A DNA stretch of 64,000 nucleotides from Trichobilharzia regenti (GCA_944472135.2 OX235262.1:43017804-43081803), one strand, 5' to 3'; counted from the first letter of the stretch, positions 1 to 9,196 are shown. Notes: generated from the letters alone by a model not told the origin. Numbers and translations: made by a program.

Positions 1-164
1 TCAGTCAACGCTTTTTATTCTGAGGTAAATATATTATCTATCTTTTTTTGTAGGGTCATTATGAAGTGTATTGGCATCTCTTAGAAATTGTGTGGATTAT
101 CTATCTAGTGTTACAATCGTTACAACAGGTTAAGCATTGATCTTTGTCTGCAAAAATGACTGAG

Positions 165-350
165 TAAATTTCAGCATAGAGCTTTTGCACAGAAGTGCAG
201 CGATTCAAGTGACTGCATTCCATGTAGCACAGAAAATGAGACAAAAGAGAGAAAAAACAGATTCAAAAGTACTGTAATAAACAGAAGTGTGTGTGTGTGG
301 GGGAAAGAATACTATCATTGGAAAAAACGAGGATTCAGTGGATATGAGAG
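165..350 (-). repeat. RTE-B 3'-UTR remnant
   Basis: This stretch resembles the 3' end of the RTE-B retrotransposons seen elsewhere on the - strand (58640-58880, 60050-60180). The shared landmarks are a 'gcacagaagtgcag' block, then 'tgtagcacagaa', a purine-rich run and 'aaacagaagtgtg'. No coding sequence remains. It lies in the INO80 intron upstream of the first exon in the window. Confidence 0.55.
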
Positions 351-809
351 ATCTGATAGAGGGGAACCATTGTGCCCTGTCTTATTTGGGGACTCCTCAC
401 GAGTGATGGTCTCACTGAGACTCAAATGCGTATATGCCAAAATAAAGTTTTTTATTAGAGGCCAAAAGTACCAACAGAAAATCACAAGTGCAAACAGATT
501 ATGTCGAAGCATACTCATTAAACAAAAAAGTGGTTGTTTTAAGTCAGTGACGAAGCCTAGGGAACAGCACATTAATGCTTGAAACGATAGGTTTTCGGTT
601 TGCGTTATAGTGAGAACAAAATCCCTCCCACCCTGCGATACAGTCATCTTCACTCGTGAAGTCCAGAAACAAGGCGAAACTCCCTGAATTCTAATGCCAA
701 CCATCATCAAATTAATAACTTCAAGAATTTAAATTTGTTTTATGTGATAATACTTAATCAACATCACCAGTCAGCAAGGCGTATCTAAAATCTTGAAGAA
801 ACTCATATC
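351..809. other. Unrecognised intronic sequence
   Basis: I see no exon, RNA gene or known repeat here. Open frames on both strands are short and lack domain-like composition. It belongs to the INO80 intron preceding the exon at 1007. Confidence 0.4.
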
Positions 810-900
810 CCTTCTGAGATTCCAACCTGTGTCAGTCACTGGTGCAGTAAGAGATGTTACAACTGTAGGACTATATTGGACACTTTGATTGAACACCAGT
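810..900 (-). repeat. SINE-4 fragment (tRNA-like B box)
   Basis: On the - strand it matches the block at 12165-12240: a 'ggt..caa.ctcag' B-box-like core followed by 'gggatatgag'. It is a short, diverged piece of a small tRNA-related repeat that recurs at 26940-27190. Confidence 0.4.
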
Positions 901-1006
901 TACCATTTTGTTTTTCGTTCTCTGATGCATTCCCACTAATAATTTGTTGACATTTCCTTATTTTCTTTTTTCTTTTCGTCGTTTATGCTTGTTTGAATGT
1001 ATACAG

Positions 1007-1261
1007 CTATGGGCATTGTTACATTTTATTATGCCAACTTTATTTGATTCACACGATGAATTCGCCAATTGGTTTTCACGTGATATTGAATCACAAGCTA
1101 GTGCAACGGCTAGAACAGGTGTTACCGGTGGTGGTGGGGGTAGTGGCGCTTTGATAACATCAAAGTTGAATGAAAATCAATTATCTCGACTACATTTAAT
1201 TTTAAAGCCATTTATGCTGCGTAGAACAAAAACTGAAGTTGAACATGAAATATCTACGAAG
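1007..1261 (+). CDS. INO80: INO80 ATPase, exon 1 of 9 in window (end of helicase lobe 1)
   Basis: INO80 is the Snf2-family motor of the INO80 nucleosome-remodelling complex and acts in the nucleus in transcription, replication and repair. The exon encodes 85 residues opening [16 protein letters not shown] and closing with [21 protein letters not shown]. These segments are diagnostic of INO80 against SWR1, CHD or SNF2 relatives. Between them is a lineage-specific Gly-rich insert (GGGGGSG). The acceptor is 'atacag' at 1001-1006 after a pyrimidine tract; the donor is AAG|gtaaga at 1262. The exon is phase 0 at both ends and its first residue continues an upstream exon outside the window. It joins 6735 in frame (..STK|TEIMLYC..). 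Confidence 0.96.
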
Positions 1262-1429
1262 GTAAGATTTTAAAAATAATCCTACTCCACTCAATTTGCT
1301 GTTTTTTTTTAAAGTTTAATCGAGGTTTTCTAAGATTTATTTGTTTTCAACATTTCTTCTATTCCCTTGTATTCTGAGTGGAACAGATGAAATGAAGCTT
1401 TGAAATCTCAGTGTTGTTTTTTTACGAGT

Positions 1430-1735
1430 TAATGATATTGCGGTGGGTTGGATTATATGGCAAACTGTACGTGGGGAGCGAGGAGATAGGAATACTTTGG
1501 ATCGATAAGAGGACTATAGAAGATCTGAGCCTCCCGGAAGATTTACGTCTAGTGTCACACAAACTCGAAGAAATACTGGTGACAACCAACGAACTGGTAA
1601 AACAAGCTGCAAAGACTGAACTTCAAGTGAACATAGAGGAGACGGAGGTAATGAAGATAATCAGTACCAATCACTGTCAACAGAATAAGTTTGAAAGAGT
1701 TCAAATCAACTGTAGTCAAGATTTGACAGAATAGT
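1430..1735 (+). repeat. RTE-A reverse-transcriptase fragment (left part)
   Basis: This is a decayed piece of the RTE-A reverse transcriptase. Translation gives WVGLYGKLYVGSEEIGILW, then a DLRLVSHKLEE block (the region just after the catalytic FADD box), then LQVNIEETEVMKI, which matches the copies at 22320-22560 and 49010-49240. The homology resumes at 2598 with 'tttgaaagaggttacttcc', so this copy was split by the inverted-repeat element at 1771-2597. Confidence 0.7.
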
Positions 1736-1817
1736 TCTAAAATATTTGGGCGCCGAGTGAGAAGTAGACATTTGCAAAAAATTTTTATTTGTAAAATCTC
1801 AACGAGACTGAAATGAG

Positions 1818-1868
1818 TAATTCCAACGTTTCGTTCGACAAACTGGTCCGAACTTCTTCAGGGAAATT
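1818..1868 (-). ncRNA. Hammerhead ribozyme-like motif, left arm
   Basis: Read on the - strand, a stem I strand (TTTCC, 1866-1862) is followed by the core CTGAAGA (1861-1855). Stem II comes next, GTTCG paired with CGAAC, then GAAA (1832-1829) and a GTT cleavage triplet (1827-1825). The opposite stem I strand GGAA (1824-1821) closes it. All invariant core bases are present, since position 7 may vary. Odd points are one extra A before stem II and a stem III of almost no length. Such minimal stem III forms are known from schistosome and PLE hammerheads. Activity is not shown. Confidence 0.5.
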
Positions 1869-2500
1869 AATCGAAATCAACATAACAGAGGTTTATATAT
1901 ATATAAAAGGAACATCTCTTATTTTTAAAAACACTTTGTCCAATCATGAGTCATAAAACAGGCATCAACATGTACAATAAACAAAATTGTATGAGTTGTG
2001 ATCAAAATTTGACCTCAGACTTACAAATATTGATCTACCTTTGTTAAACACTTTAAACACAGTGTGTATGTGTGCGGATAAACAGTTGTAAAACAATGTC
2101 TTAACGTCTCCATAAGAAGAAATAGACAGTCAGGAACTTTGACCAAGTATTATTAATTAGTGATACATATCCATTCTTATTTATCAATCAGGATTTCCTA
2201 TGCGTCAGCTAACATCACACCTTCATGTCTGTTCAAACTGTTAGTATCTAGAAATTTTATGATTAAACGTATTTTCAAAATTATGGTGTTTAGGATTAGA
2301 GTTTAGTTGAAGCACCCTGTCGAACTTATTGCTTTGTCTTCTTTCTGAAAATTAAGCTGATTTATTCGACCTACTGGAGTTGTCAGGTGACTCGACAGCT
2401 ACGGATTTAGGATACGCATTCTGTTGCAGGCAATGGAGAGTGGAAACCCGATGATTGTGCCGATTATATATAAACCTCTGTTATGTTAATTTCGATTAAT

Positions 2501-2551
2501 TTCCGTGAAGAAGTTCGGACCAGATTGCCGAATGAAACGTTGGAATTACTC
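2501..2551 (+). ncRNA. Decayed hammerhead-like motif, right arm
   Basis: This is the mirror copy of the left-arm motif, on the + strand. Stem I, stem II (GTTCGG with CCGAAT, ending in a wobble), GAAAC and GTT are kept. The first core base has changed from C to G (GTGAAGA instead of CTGAAGA), which should abolish cleavage. Confidence 0.4.
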
Positions 2552-2597
2552 ATTTCAATATCGCTGAGATTTTACAAATATAATTTTTTACAAAAGT

Positions 2598-3235
2598 TTG
2601 AAAGAGGTTACTTCCTTCACCTGTCTATCCAACTACAGGTGATAGCACTCAAGAGGATGTCGAAAACAGTCACGATCGGAATTTAAAGGCTGACCTTCAT
2701 CACTCTAAAGTCAATTTGGAAATCTGCATTTAGCACAAACAACAAGATTCGGATTTTCAACACCAATCTGAAGTTAGTCAGTTCTTCTTTATGAGTCAGA
2801 AACTTGGCCCATAAGTCACGAAAAGTATTTCGAATAAGCCACTGCAGACTTTTATCAACAGCTTTCCTCTCAAGTTACATACTCAAGATCAAATGGTTGG
2901 CCAGAAAGGATTAGCACCAAGAAGCTCTTGTTGGCAAAGAACCGATCAGGCACCTGTTGGCCAAGAAATTTGTTGAAAAAAGTGGGGGTGGATCAGACGC
3001 ACATTAAGGAAACCAGTTGATGAAATCGCGCGTCCAGAAAACCTCTCCAGTGGAACCCGAGTGTGAAAGGACAAGCTGGGCGCTGTTCTAGGATGACATG
3101 GAGGAGATCGCGTGAGATGATGAGTTATGGGCGATCTTGGGGCCAGCTGAAGAGAACTGCAGAGAGCATGATGAAACGAAGATGTGGTGTTGGAGCCGTG
3201 TGTTCCTCTTGAAACCCGAAAGAATAATAAATACA
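2598..3235 (+). repeat. RTE-A fragment (right part, 3' region)
   Basis: This continues the split RTE-A copy. It shows 'tttgaaagaggttacttccttcacctg', a SQLWKSAF/NKIRIFN-like stretch near 2700-2760, a gate of the type 'cactgcagacttttatcaacag', and the 3' region 'acatggaggagatcgcgtgagatgatgag'. The tail 'cctcttgaaacccgaaagaataataaat' near 3200-3230 corresponds to the (AAT)n-type end of the family. The reading frame is broken many times. Confidence 0.65.
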
Positions 3236-3710
3236 TTTTCCGAGAGAGGGTTGCCAGCTTCACACTCAACCTTATGTCTCTCCCAAGTTTATTACTGACT
3301 AGTAAACTGGGTGAGGTTTAATAGTGTTTCAGCTGTGAATCGAACTTCAGACCACGTGCTTGTCTGGCTAGTGTTCTTCTATTAAACCACCTATGCATCT
3401 TTACAACACTTAATAGATCTAGATGATTCAGTCTTTTTCAAACTACAGAATAGTGTTTTAACGTCCACATAGAACAGATTCATTAAGTACCTTGAAATAG
3501 CATGTTAAATTTCTTAACATTATTGATCTCTTTTTGATGAATCTAGTCCTATGAAGTCAAATCATTTTATAATCCTAGCTGTTAAATCTCACGTGTTTGA
3601 GAACTATAACTGATGTGGATTTTGTCCCTGTTTAGACTCATCAGCAAGTGGTATTCACAAGTGTGGTGAAACTTATTTTTAACGTATTTTATGTCGTTAT
3701 CCAGTGTCCT
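3236..3710. other. Mostly unrecognised; possible tRNA-like fragment near 3300-3405
   Basis: On the - strand, 3300-3405 has a tRNA-like B box (gttcgattcac) and resembles the SINE heads near 12785 and 28425, but it is strongly diverged. The remainder to 3698 shows nothing I can name. It is intronic to INO80. Positions 3699-3710 are the left copy of a target-site duplication for the next element. Confidence 0.3.
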
Positions 3711-4035
3711 GGCCGCCGGAGTAGCTCAGCACGAAGAGCGTTAGACTGAAGATCTCAATGTCCCCGGTTTCATCCCAGTTTCCGGCGAGTGTGTACACCT
3801 TGAGCGTCAGTGGCATAGCGGTTAGGACGCTCGCCGACCATGCTCATGGTCCGGGGTGCGATCCCCGGTAGACGCATTCCTTTACCTTGCTAAGCCAGTA
3901 GTGAGACTGGTAAAGGGGAAAGGTTGGGCATGAGGCTAGCAACCCAATCCAGTAAAAATAATCAACACTGCTACAGAAACTTCAAGCCTCTAGCTTGGAG
4001 CCCTATGTTTCACTGGGGAACGTGAAGGTAAAAAA
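3711..4035 (+). repeat. SINE-1 with an extra tRNA-Phe-like module, 12-bp TSD
   Basis: A retroposon bounded by a perfect 12-bp duplication, ATCCAGTGTCCT, at 3699-3710 and 4036-4047. In order it has a tRNA-Phe-like module (3715-3786) and a second tRNA-like module (from 3804) with GCGTC/GACGC acceptor strands. The A-box region is 'tagcggttagg' and the B box 'ggtgcgatccc'. A body follows with 'gaggctagcaaccc' and 'tgctacagaaacttcaa', then a tail 'agccctatgttt' ending in an A-run. The body resembles the 5' end of RTE-A (20035-20116) and the tail resembles its 3' end (near 23205-23232). Both tRNA modules lie inside one pair of duplications, so they moved together. Confidence 0.8.
3715..3786 (+). 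pseudogene. tRNA-Phe(GAA)-like pseudogene inside SINE-1
   Basis: These 72 nt fold as a near-complete cloverleaf. The acceptor stem GCCGGAG pairs with TTCCGGC. The D arm is GCTC..GAGC. The anticodon arm TTAGA-CTGAAGA-TCTCA has anticodon GAA at 3748-3750. The T arm is damaged: CCCGG against CCAGT leaves two mismatches, and the B box reads GGTTTCATCC. The anticodon arm is close to metazoan tRNA-Phe. Damage to the T arm and its place within a retroposed unit argue against a working tRNA gene. Confidence 0.7.
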
Positions 4036-4047
4036 ATCCAGTGTCCT

Positions 4048-5272
4048 AACGAATTCACTAATTTATTCAAAACTTTTCACAAAAGTGAATTAGGTCAAGT
4101 TAATATCTTTCGAAAGTGTACATCAGAGTATAGAAAAGATATGAAGCTATGATGCATACAGATATACGCTTTAGAGAGTAGTTATATAAAGATTGGTCAT
4201 AGACTATAGAATTTTGAAGATGAGCAAGAGTGATTACATCTTTGACGTTGTAATAGATTTTAAGCTGTTTCACAATCAGTTTCCAGCCATTAATTCTTAG
4301 CATCCTGTGGTCGCCAGTCAGGATACTCTCACTTACTCATATGACTCAAAGTCTTAGTCAACAACTTCAGAAATCGATGCCATGGCATCATATCGATCAC
4401 CCCTTACTCTTCTGAATGTAATCCCAGTTCAGACAACTTGAGCTTTCAATGAAGGTTTTTGCTCGAAGAGTGCACTAGAAGTATATACATTCAAGCAGTT
4501 TGATATCAGATTGCTCATTCATAAAATGATGCCAACTGGTTTTAAGACGAGAAGACACTTGAATATGCAGTCTTTTTTATGAGTATTCAGAACGTTTGTA
4601 TCTTAATTACATCCAGTAGTTATTATAAGTGCTTATCTCCAAATATTTCTGTTGAAAAGTCGTTGAGTTTTTTAGTCAAAAGTCATATTCCAAAACTCAT
4701 CTTCGTAGCTAAATATGCGATGAAACATACATAAGTCTAAGTAACAAGCTATTGCGCCTCATCACCCTAGTCATAATTTCTTCGCTATTCATCAATCAAC
4801 CACACCTTAGGTGAGTGCGATAACATATCTTCTAGCTTTGATTTAGGAGTCAGTCATTTCGTCCTAATGTAGAACTCCTCAACGGTACATTCCTATAAAC
4901 CCAACATGAATATAATGTCAGGTAACGAAGATAAACTTCTTGATGAAGCTATGCGTTTCAGACTATTGGGGTGGTTGGAATTGATGTTATGGGCGCTTTC
5001 GCAAAGCCTCTGTGAAAGAATAATGTTAGCTGAAATGAGATTGAGTTGAATAAAAGTAGCTTTCCAACTCTAAAATTTACACTAATCTATTCTGTCTTGG
5101 ACCATTGGTATGAAATGTATAAAGATTCAGATCACCTGGTTTGGATCCTCAGTGTTGAAGAATAATGGCTATAGAATCTTAGCGACACGACTTTGAATCC
5201 CCATCGCAATACTAAATTTGTAATCACGCTTTTTCTTGTTCGAAATTGAACAAATTATTGAGGTTTTATTTA
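4048..5272. other. Unrecognised intronic sequence
   Basis: I see no exon of INO80, no other gene and no repeat shared with the rest of the window. Longest open frames are under 70 codons. It is either unique intron sequence or very old transposon debris. Confidence 0.4.
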
Positions 5273-5273
5273 C

Positions 5274-5453
5274 TTGGTGGATGGTGACTAGCAATAGAAT
5301 CCAGGATGTGCATTTCGTCCTGCTTGGGACTCGTCAGCTGGACATACCTGTATTTCCCAGTGAGCGATGATTTTCCCACTGGGGCTCGAACCCGGTGCCC
5401 ATAGTTTCAAACGACAAAGCGTTATCCACTAGACCACTTGGGCCACGAGAGCC
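5274..5453 (-). repeat. Sm-alpha SINE (tRNA-like head plus hammerhead)
   Basis: On the - strand this has a tRNA-like head with A-box 'gtggtctagtgg' and B-box 'gggttcgagccc' (rc of 5382-5393). A linker 'cgctcactggg', a hammerhead (5297-5344) and an end of the type 'tagtcaccatccaccaag' follow. This order is that of the schistosome Sm-alpha family, a known pol III-type SINE whose transcripts self-cleave. The copy sits antisense to INO80 in the intron between the exons at 1007 and 6735. A second copy lies at 59575-59765. Confidence 0.85.
5297..5344 (-). ncRNA. Hammerhead ribozyme (Sm-alpha type), apparently intact
   Basis: Stem I is TCCAG paired with CTGGA. The core is CTGACGA; position 7 tolerates C. 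Stem II is GTCC paired with GGAC with loop CAAGCA, followed by GAAA. Stem III is minimal (TG/CA), which is normal for this family. The cleavage triplet is ATC, ending at 5305, so cleavage is expected between 5305 and 5304 on the - strand. The U-A pair next to the core (positions 15.2 and 16.2) replaces the usual U-G of GTC copies, so it is compatible with folding. All invariant residues are present. Activity is inferred from the motif only. Confidence 0.8.
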
Positions 5454-5494
5454 ACCTCTTGTGCAAGGGGTCATATTAATTTAATTCAATTTAA

Positions 5495-5597
5495 GATTTT
5501 CCCGTCGATTGATTGGACCGAAGTGCTCGGTTGACGTGGAAGCCGACATGTCAACCTGAGACCGAGCACTTCGGTCCAATCAATCGACAGGAAAATC
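5495..5597. repeat. Long hairpin (about 36-bp stem)
   Basis: 5495-5530 and 5562-5597 are reverse complements with about one mismatch (gattttcccgtcgattgatt against its partner ending in gacaggaaaatc). The loop is about 31 nt and contains a further short GTTGAC/GTCAA pairing. Weaker complementarity continues outside (ttcaattta / aaattcaat). It lies 40 bp beyond the Sm-alpha copy and has no coding content. It could be a small MITE or a snap-back insertion. Confidence 0.75.
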
Positions 5598-5814
5598 GAA
5601 AATTCAATTAGTGAGGCTTTATTTAGTTACTGTTTCTTTTCTCACCGATTATATGTCTTTTTCTGTATTATATTCTGTGTCAAAATGTGATGACTCTTGA
5701 AACGTCTTTTGTAGGGATTTTTACCTCGATCTATCTTTCTGTATGTATGTATGTGTTGCTTCATTCCTGTTGTTGTGATTTTATGCAGAAATATATTTCA
5801 ATTATTATGTTTCA

Positions 5815-5945
5815 ATGGCTAAAGAGGAAAGGTTGGGTGTGAAGCTAGCAACCCTATCCCGTCAGAATGAACACCACTACCACCGAAGTTTCGAAGCTCT
5901 AGCTTGAAGCTAGGCTATATATTCCATTGAGGAAGTAAAGCAACA
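5815..5945 (+). repeat. SINE-1 body fragment
   Basis: It lacks the tRNA-like head but keeps 'aaaggttgggtgtgaagctagcaaccc', 'gaagtttcgaagctctagcttgaagc' and a diverged tail. These correspond to the body and tail of SINE-1 at 3925-4028. Confidence 0.6.
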
Positions 5946-6734
5946 AAATAAAATGGTAAAAAATATATATTTTGCTTACTATTCATAGCAGAGTTACAAT
6001 CTTCATGCATTTATTCCCCTTGATGAATCTGAATAAAACAAGAATAACAGTAGTTAGTGCAGAATTATATGGTACCATCGTTTATTTCGTTGGCTTCTCA
6101 TCAACTGCTAACAGTCTAAATAAATTATGAGGTTTATGTACAGAAAAGTTTTAACATACTTGCAAATTTTACATGTTATCAGTTGACAGAGAGTTCCACA
6201 ATTAGGGAACAGTGCTAAGAAAATTGTGCTTATATAGTCTTTACACAGGCAGTTCAAGTTTAAACAAAATAAATGTATGCATACAATGGCAAAGGAGTTA
6301 CGTAATAAAGACGAAATATGCGTTAGATGCAGAGTGGCTAATAAATTAGGTAACTAGGTACTGAGTTCAACTTACGTCACAGAAACAAGAGACAAGCAAA
6401 ATTAGAGATTATAAAAAAGGGGGTGAGGTTAAAGACAAGGATTAAGTAATCAGATGAGAGAATAAAGACATCCAGTTACCAGGGCAAGAAAAGAATAATA
6501 ACTGCTTCTTTCTGAACACATAAAACTGGTGTGAAGCGTTTGATAGGAATTGCTTCGGCAAACTTGAAGAGAATCGAGCTCCTTTGTCTACTGATAATTT
6601 TATAGGATTTCTCGATCTCCACCTCATGACCCCGTGTCGAAGAGATGTCTGTTAATAGCGCTACTATAAGAGTTTTTTCCCTTGAGACACGTAGAGTTAC
6701 AATCATTTCTGTTTAATTTGTATATGTTTTTTAG
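5946..6734. other. Unrecognised intronic sequence before INO80 exon 2
   Basis: No repeat or coding segment recognised. The last bases (6724-6734, 'atgttttttag') form the acceptor site of the next exon. Confidence 0.4.
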
Positions 6735-7128
6735 ACAGAAATCATGTTATATTGTCCTTTAAGTTGTCGACAACAAATACTATACGAAAGATTACGTAAT
6801 AAAATTCGTCTGGAAGATTTAAGTTCAATCATGTCATCGGATGCTTATTCCAACACTTCTACTATGGACAGTTTGAATTCGTCATCATCGTCAGCGACAG
6901 CGCATTTAATTAATTTAGTTATGCAATTAAGAAAAGTCTGTAATCATCCTGATTTATGGGAACGTCGTGATGTTAATTTCTCATGTATTGCTGGACAAAT
7001 AGAACCGAACAGTTGTCAGAATTTATACAATTCAGAAATTAAATACTGTAACAGTAACACTACCGGTATCTATAATAATTGTAATCGTTGTACAGATTGG
7101 AGATTACCAAATTTATTATATGAAGAAG
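6735..7128 (+). CDS. INO80: INO80 ATPase, exon 2 of 9 in window
   Basis: This exon encodes TEIMLYCPLSCRQQILYERL, then a Ser/Thr-rich stretch (TSTMDSLNSSSSSATAHL) and LVMQLRKVCNHPDLWERRDV. The last block is the Snf2 'R.C.HP' motif at the start of the second lobe. The segment after it (NSCQNLYNSEIKYCN..) opens the long insertion that marks INO80-subfamily ATPases and in known complexes wraps the RuvBL ring; here its sequence is poorly conserved. The acceptor is 'ttttttag' at 6734; the donor is GAAG|gtatgt at 7129. The exon ends with one base of a codon, completed by AT at 11246 (GAT, Asp). Confidence 0.94.
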
Positions 7129-7571
7129 GTATGTTTCTCGTGTGCCTTTATCTTTGCATTGTGATACTTACCCTGAAATGTAATTCACCCATCATATTAC
7201 AAAACGTTTCTTTTCATGTACACTAGCATCTAAAATAAATTTCTAACTTTTCTGCAGTAAATAGGGCAAATTTCAATGCCTAAACGTAATGTTTAAAGTT
7301 AAAATGGTTGTCCACAATCATGCTTTTATGTTGTTGTTGATATTTCTGATTATCTTTAGCTTATTTAAAAACGCCTTTATTCACACTCCCTGTTTCCTTT
7401 TGCATTCTAAATTAGTTAAGTGTTGAATTTCTGAGAATTTGCGTTGGTTTACTTCAATGTCGACCTCGTCAAAAATCGAGGTCAGCTAGTAGAAGCATTG
7501 AAAGCTAGAGAGAATTGGTTTGCTACTTCCTTTTATTTTGAGACTCTTTAGATGTAGAATTTAAATCGTGA

Positions 7572-8670
7572 TCCACAACGGAAAACTCAGCGAGGCGTGG
7601 AGTAAACACAGGAGTCAGATAAGGGTGCTTATTATCACCAATGATATTCCGAATTGTGGTGGACTGAATTATGCGACAGATAGTAGGAAATGAGAAGACA
7701 GGAGTATCCTGGACCGACGTGAAGAACCGGGAAGACCTGGATTTCGCGCGTGGATGATTTTCGTTTGATGTCACACAAAATCGAAGACTTACATACGAAA
7801 ACCGACAAACTAGTCGAAGAAGCAGCCGGCGAAGGAAGGACTCCAAGTGAACATACACAAGACGGAGGTTATGCAAATAACCAACCAGCAACAACAGCAG
7901 CAGCAACATCCAGTGCCAATCACCATCAACGGGAGGGATTTGAAAGAGGTTACTTCATTCACTTATCTAGCATTGAGCATTGTCTCAACTACAGGCAGCC
8001 GGAACGGACGAGGATGTCAAATCGAGCGAGAATCGGGAAGGCGGGCGAGAAACACACTCATCAACCTGAAATTAATCTGGAAATCTTCGTCACTCAGCCA
8101 GGATCAACAACAAAATTCGGTAGGATTTTCAATACAAACAACGTCAAGTCAATCAGTTCTTCTATACGGATCGGATGAGAAACTTGGCGAGCGGGCGGGT
8201 CACAAAGAATATTTCCAACAGGCTGGCTATTGCAGACCTCTATCAACAACTAACTGTCATCGCTAGATCTATACTGAAGATGAGATGGCCAGGCCGGAAA
8301 GTATCACCAACAAGAAACTATGACTGAGAACAAACAAAACAAAACAAGAACCAATCGCCAACCAACAAATATGCAGGAGAAAGTGGAGATGGATGGATTG
8401 GACATTCGCTGAGGAGTCCGCTGGATGACATCCCGCGCGTGTCAGGCCATCGCTCGAGTGGAATCCGAAAGGGAAGCAAGCGGCGAGTGGGACGTTAGTG
8501 TGAAGGTGACATGGAGGAGATCGTGTGAAGAGGAGTTGAAACAGTATGGACGAACATGCATGAATGCAGGTGAAAAGTACAGCAGAAGGAAGACAGAAGG
8601 AAGTGGAGACATGTAGTTGAAGCCCTATGTTCCACTAGGAACCCAAGGGAACAACAATAATACTAGTAAT
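7572..8670 (+). mobile_element. RTE-A copy, 5'-truncated, with 22-bp TSD
   Basis: A 1.1-kb insertion bounded by a duplication of about 22 bp with one mismatch (agatgtagaattt[a/t]atcgtga at 7550-7571 and 8671-8692). It starts inside the reverse-transcriptase domain (VIHNGKLSEAW.. region) and runs to the 3' end 'agccctatgttccactagg', ending with (AAT)-type repeats. The reading frame is broken. At the catalytic box the DNA reads 'gatttcgcgcgtggatgatt', where an intact family member would have four fewer bases to encode DFADD. It lies in sense orientation in the INO80 intron. Confidence 0.85.
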
Positions 8671-8692
8671 AGATGTAGAATTTATATCGTGA

Positions 8693-8899
8693 ATTGATAA
8701 AAAATAGGATTAATGACCCAATAAGTTCTAGCCTAGTGGCTGAATGATGTAAGGTGCTTAGATTGTAATATGAGGTTTCAGGTCTCGGTTTCTTGTGCAG
8801 TCACATTACTGGGTATCATATATATACATAGGATCGAAAGTCATACCTAATTACATGATGTAATGTGGTATTTGAGAATCCACAGTAGGTCAGATTAGC
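8693..8899. other. Unrecognised short intronic spacer
   Basis: Contains a tRNA-like scrap ('gtctcggtttcttgtgcagtcacattactggg') and a short AT run, otherwise nothing recognised. Confidence 0.3.
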
Positions 8900-9196
8900 A
8901 ATCAGTCACTGGACTTGTTTGTTTTGTGCGGCAAGTTCCCAGTCATTTTGCTGCGAATTGTTATGGCTTCTGCTATTAGCAGTTTTCAGTACCTGATGGC
9001 TTCAAGCAGCTTGTTTTGGTATGCGGTAAGGAAGGATTCTTTAGTGCTAGTGTTATGGTCAGTTTGCACCAGGTGTTTTAATGTCGACTTGTTAGTGATA
9101 GGTCTTAACAGAATGCAACCAACAGTCTCTGTTTTACCATGTATGATCCGCCTTATTAATTCAACAAGATTTATATATGGTAACGGAAGAGAGTTA
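8900..9196 (-). repeat. Possible Penelope-like C-terminal fragment
   Basis: The - strand frame reads LVELIRRIIHGKTETVGC.. then STLKHLVQTDHNTSTKESF. The spacing of 'S.LKHL..T.H' recalls the C-terminal part of GIY-YIG endonuclease domains in Penelope-like elements (compare SAIIEHLVNTGH in the PLE at 30026-30870). No catalytic GIY or YIG signature is visible. The Merlin element at 9197 interrupts it. The assignment is weak. Confidence 0.3.

Larger units (their letters stand above)
1771..2597. repeat. Inverted-repeat element (PLE-like terminal repeats), inserted in RTE-A
   Basis: Two arms of about 130 bp, 1771-1902 and 2465-2597, are reverse complements at roughly 90% by eye. They share the 'gttggaattactcatttc' and 'cataacagaggtttatata' blocks. 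About 560 bp of unrecognised sequence lies between them. RTE-A sequence flanks both sides, so this is an insertion. Each arm has a hammerhead-like core. Penelope-like elements are known to carry hammerheads in terminal repeats, sometimes in inverted order, so a PLE origin is likely but inferred. A non-autonomous foldback transposon is the alternative. Confidence 0.6.

Noticed and set aside
3804..3880. Functional tRNA genes at SINE-1 and SINE-B heads
   Set aside because: They have A and B boxes but lie inside repeats with shared bodies and tails. Their anticodon arms are irregular, so they are SINE heads.
5660..5715. Possible hammerhead at 'gtgatgactcttgaaacgtc'
   Set aside because: The first core base is G, stem II cannot form properly, and no matching stem I strand is present.
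7523..7909. - strand Leu-rich open frame (and the similar one at 22340-22567) as a membrane protein
   Set aside because: It is the antisense of the RTE-A RT coding region; the Leu run is the complement of CAA/CAG repeats in the sense frame.
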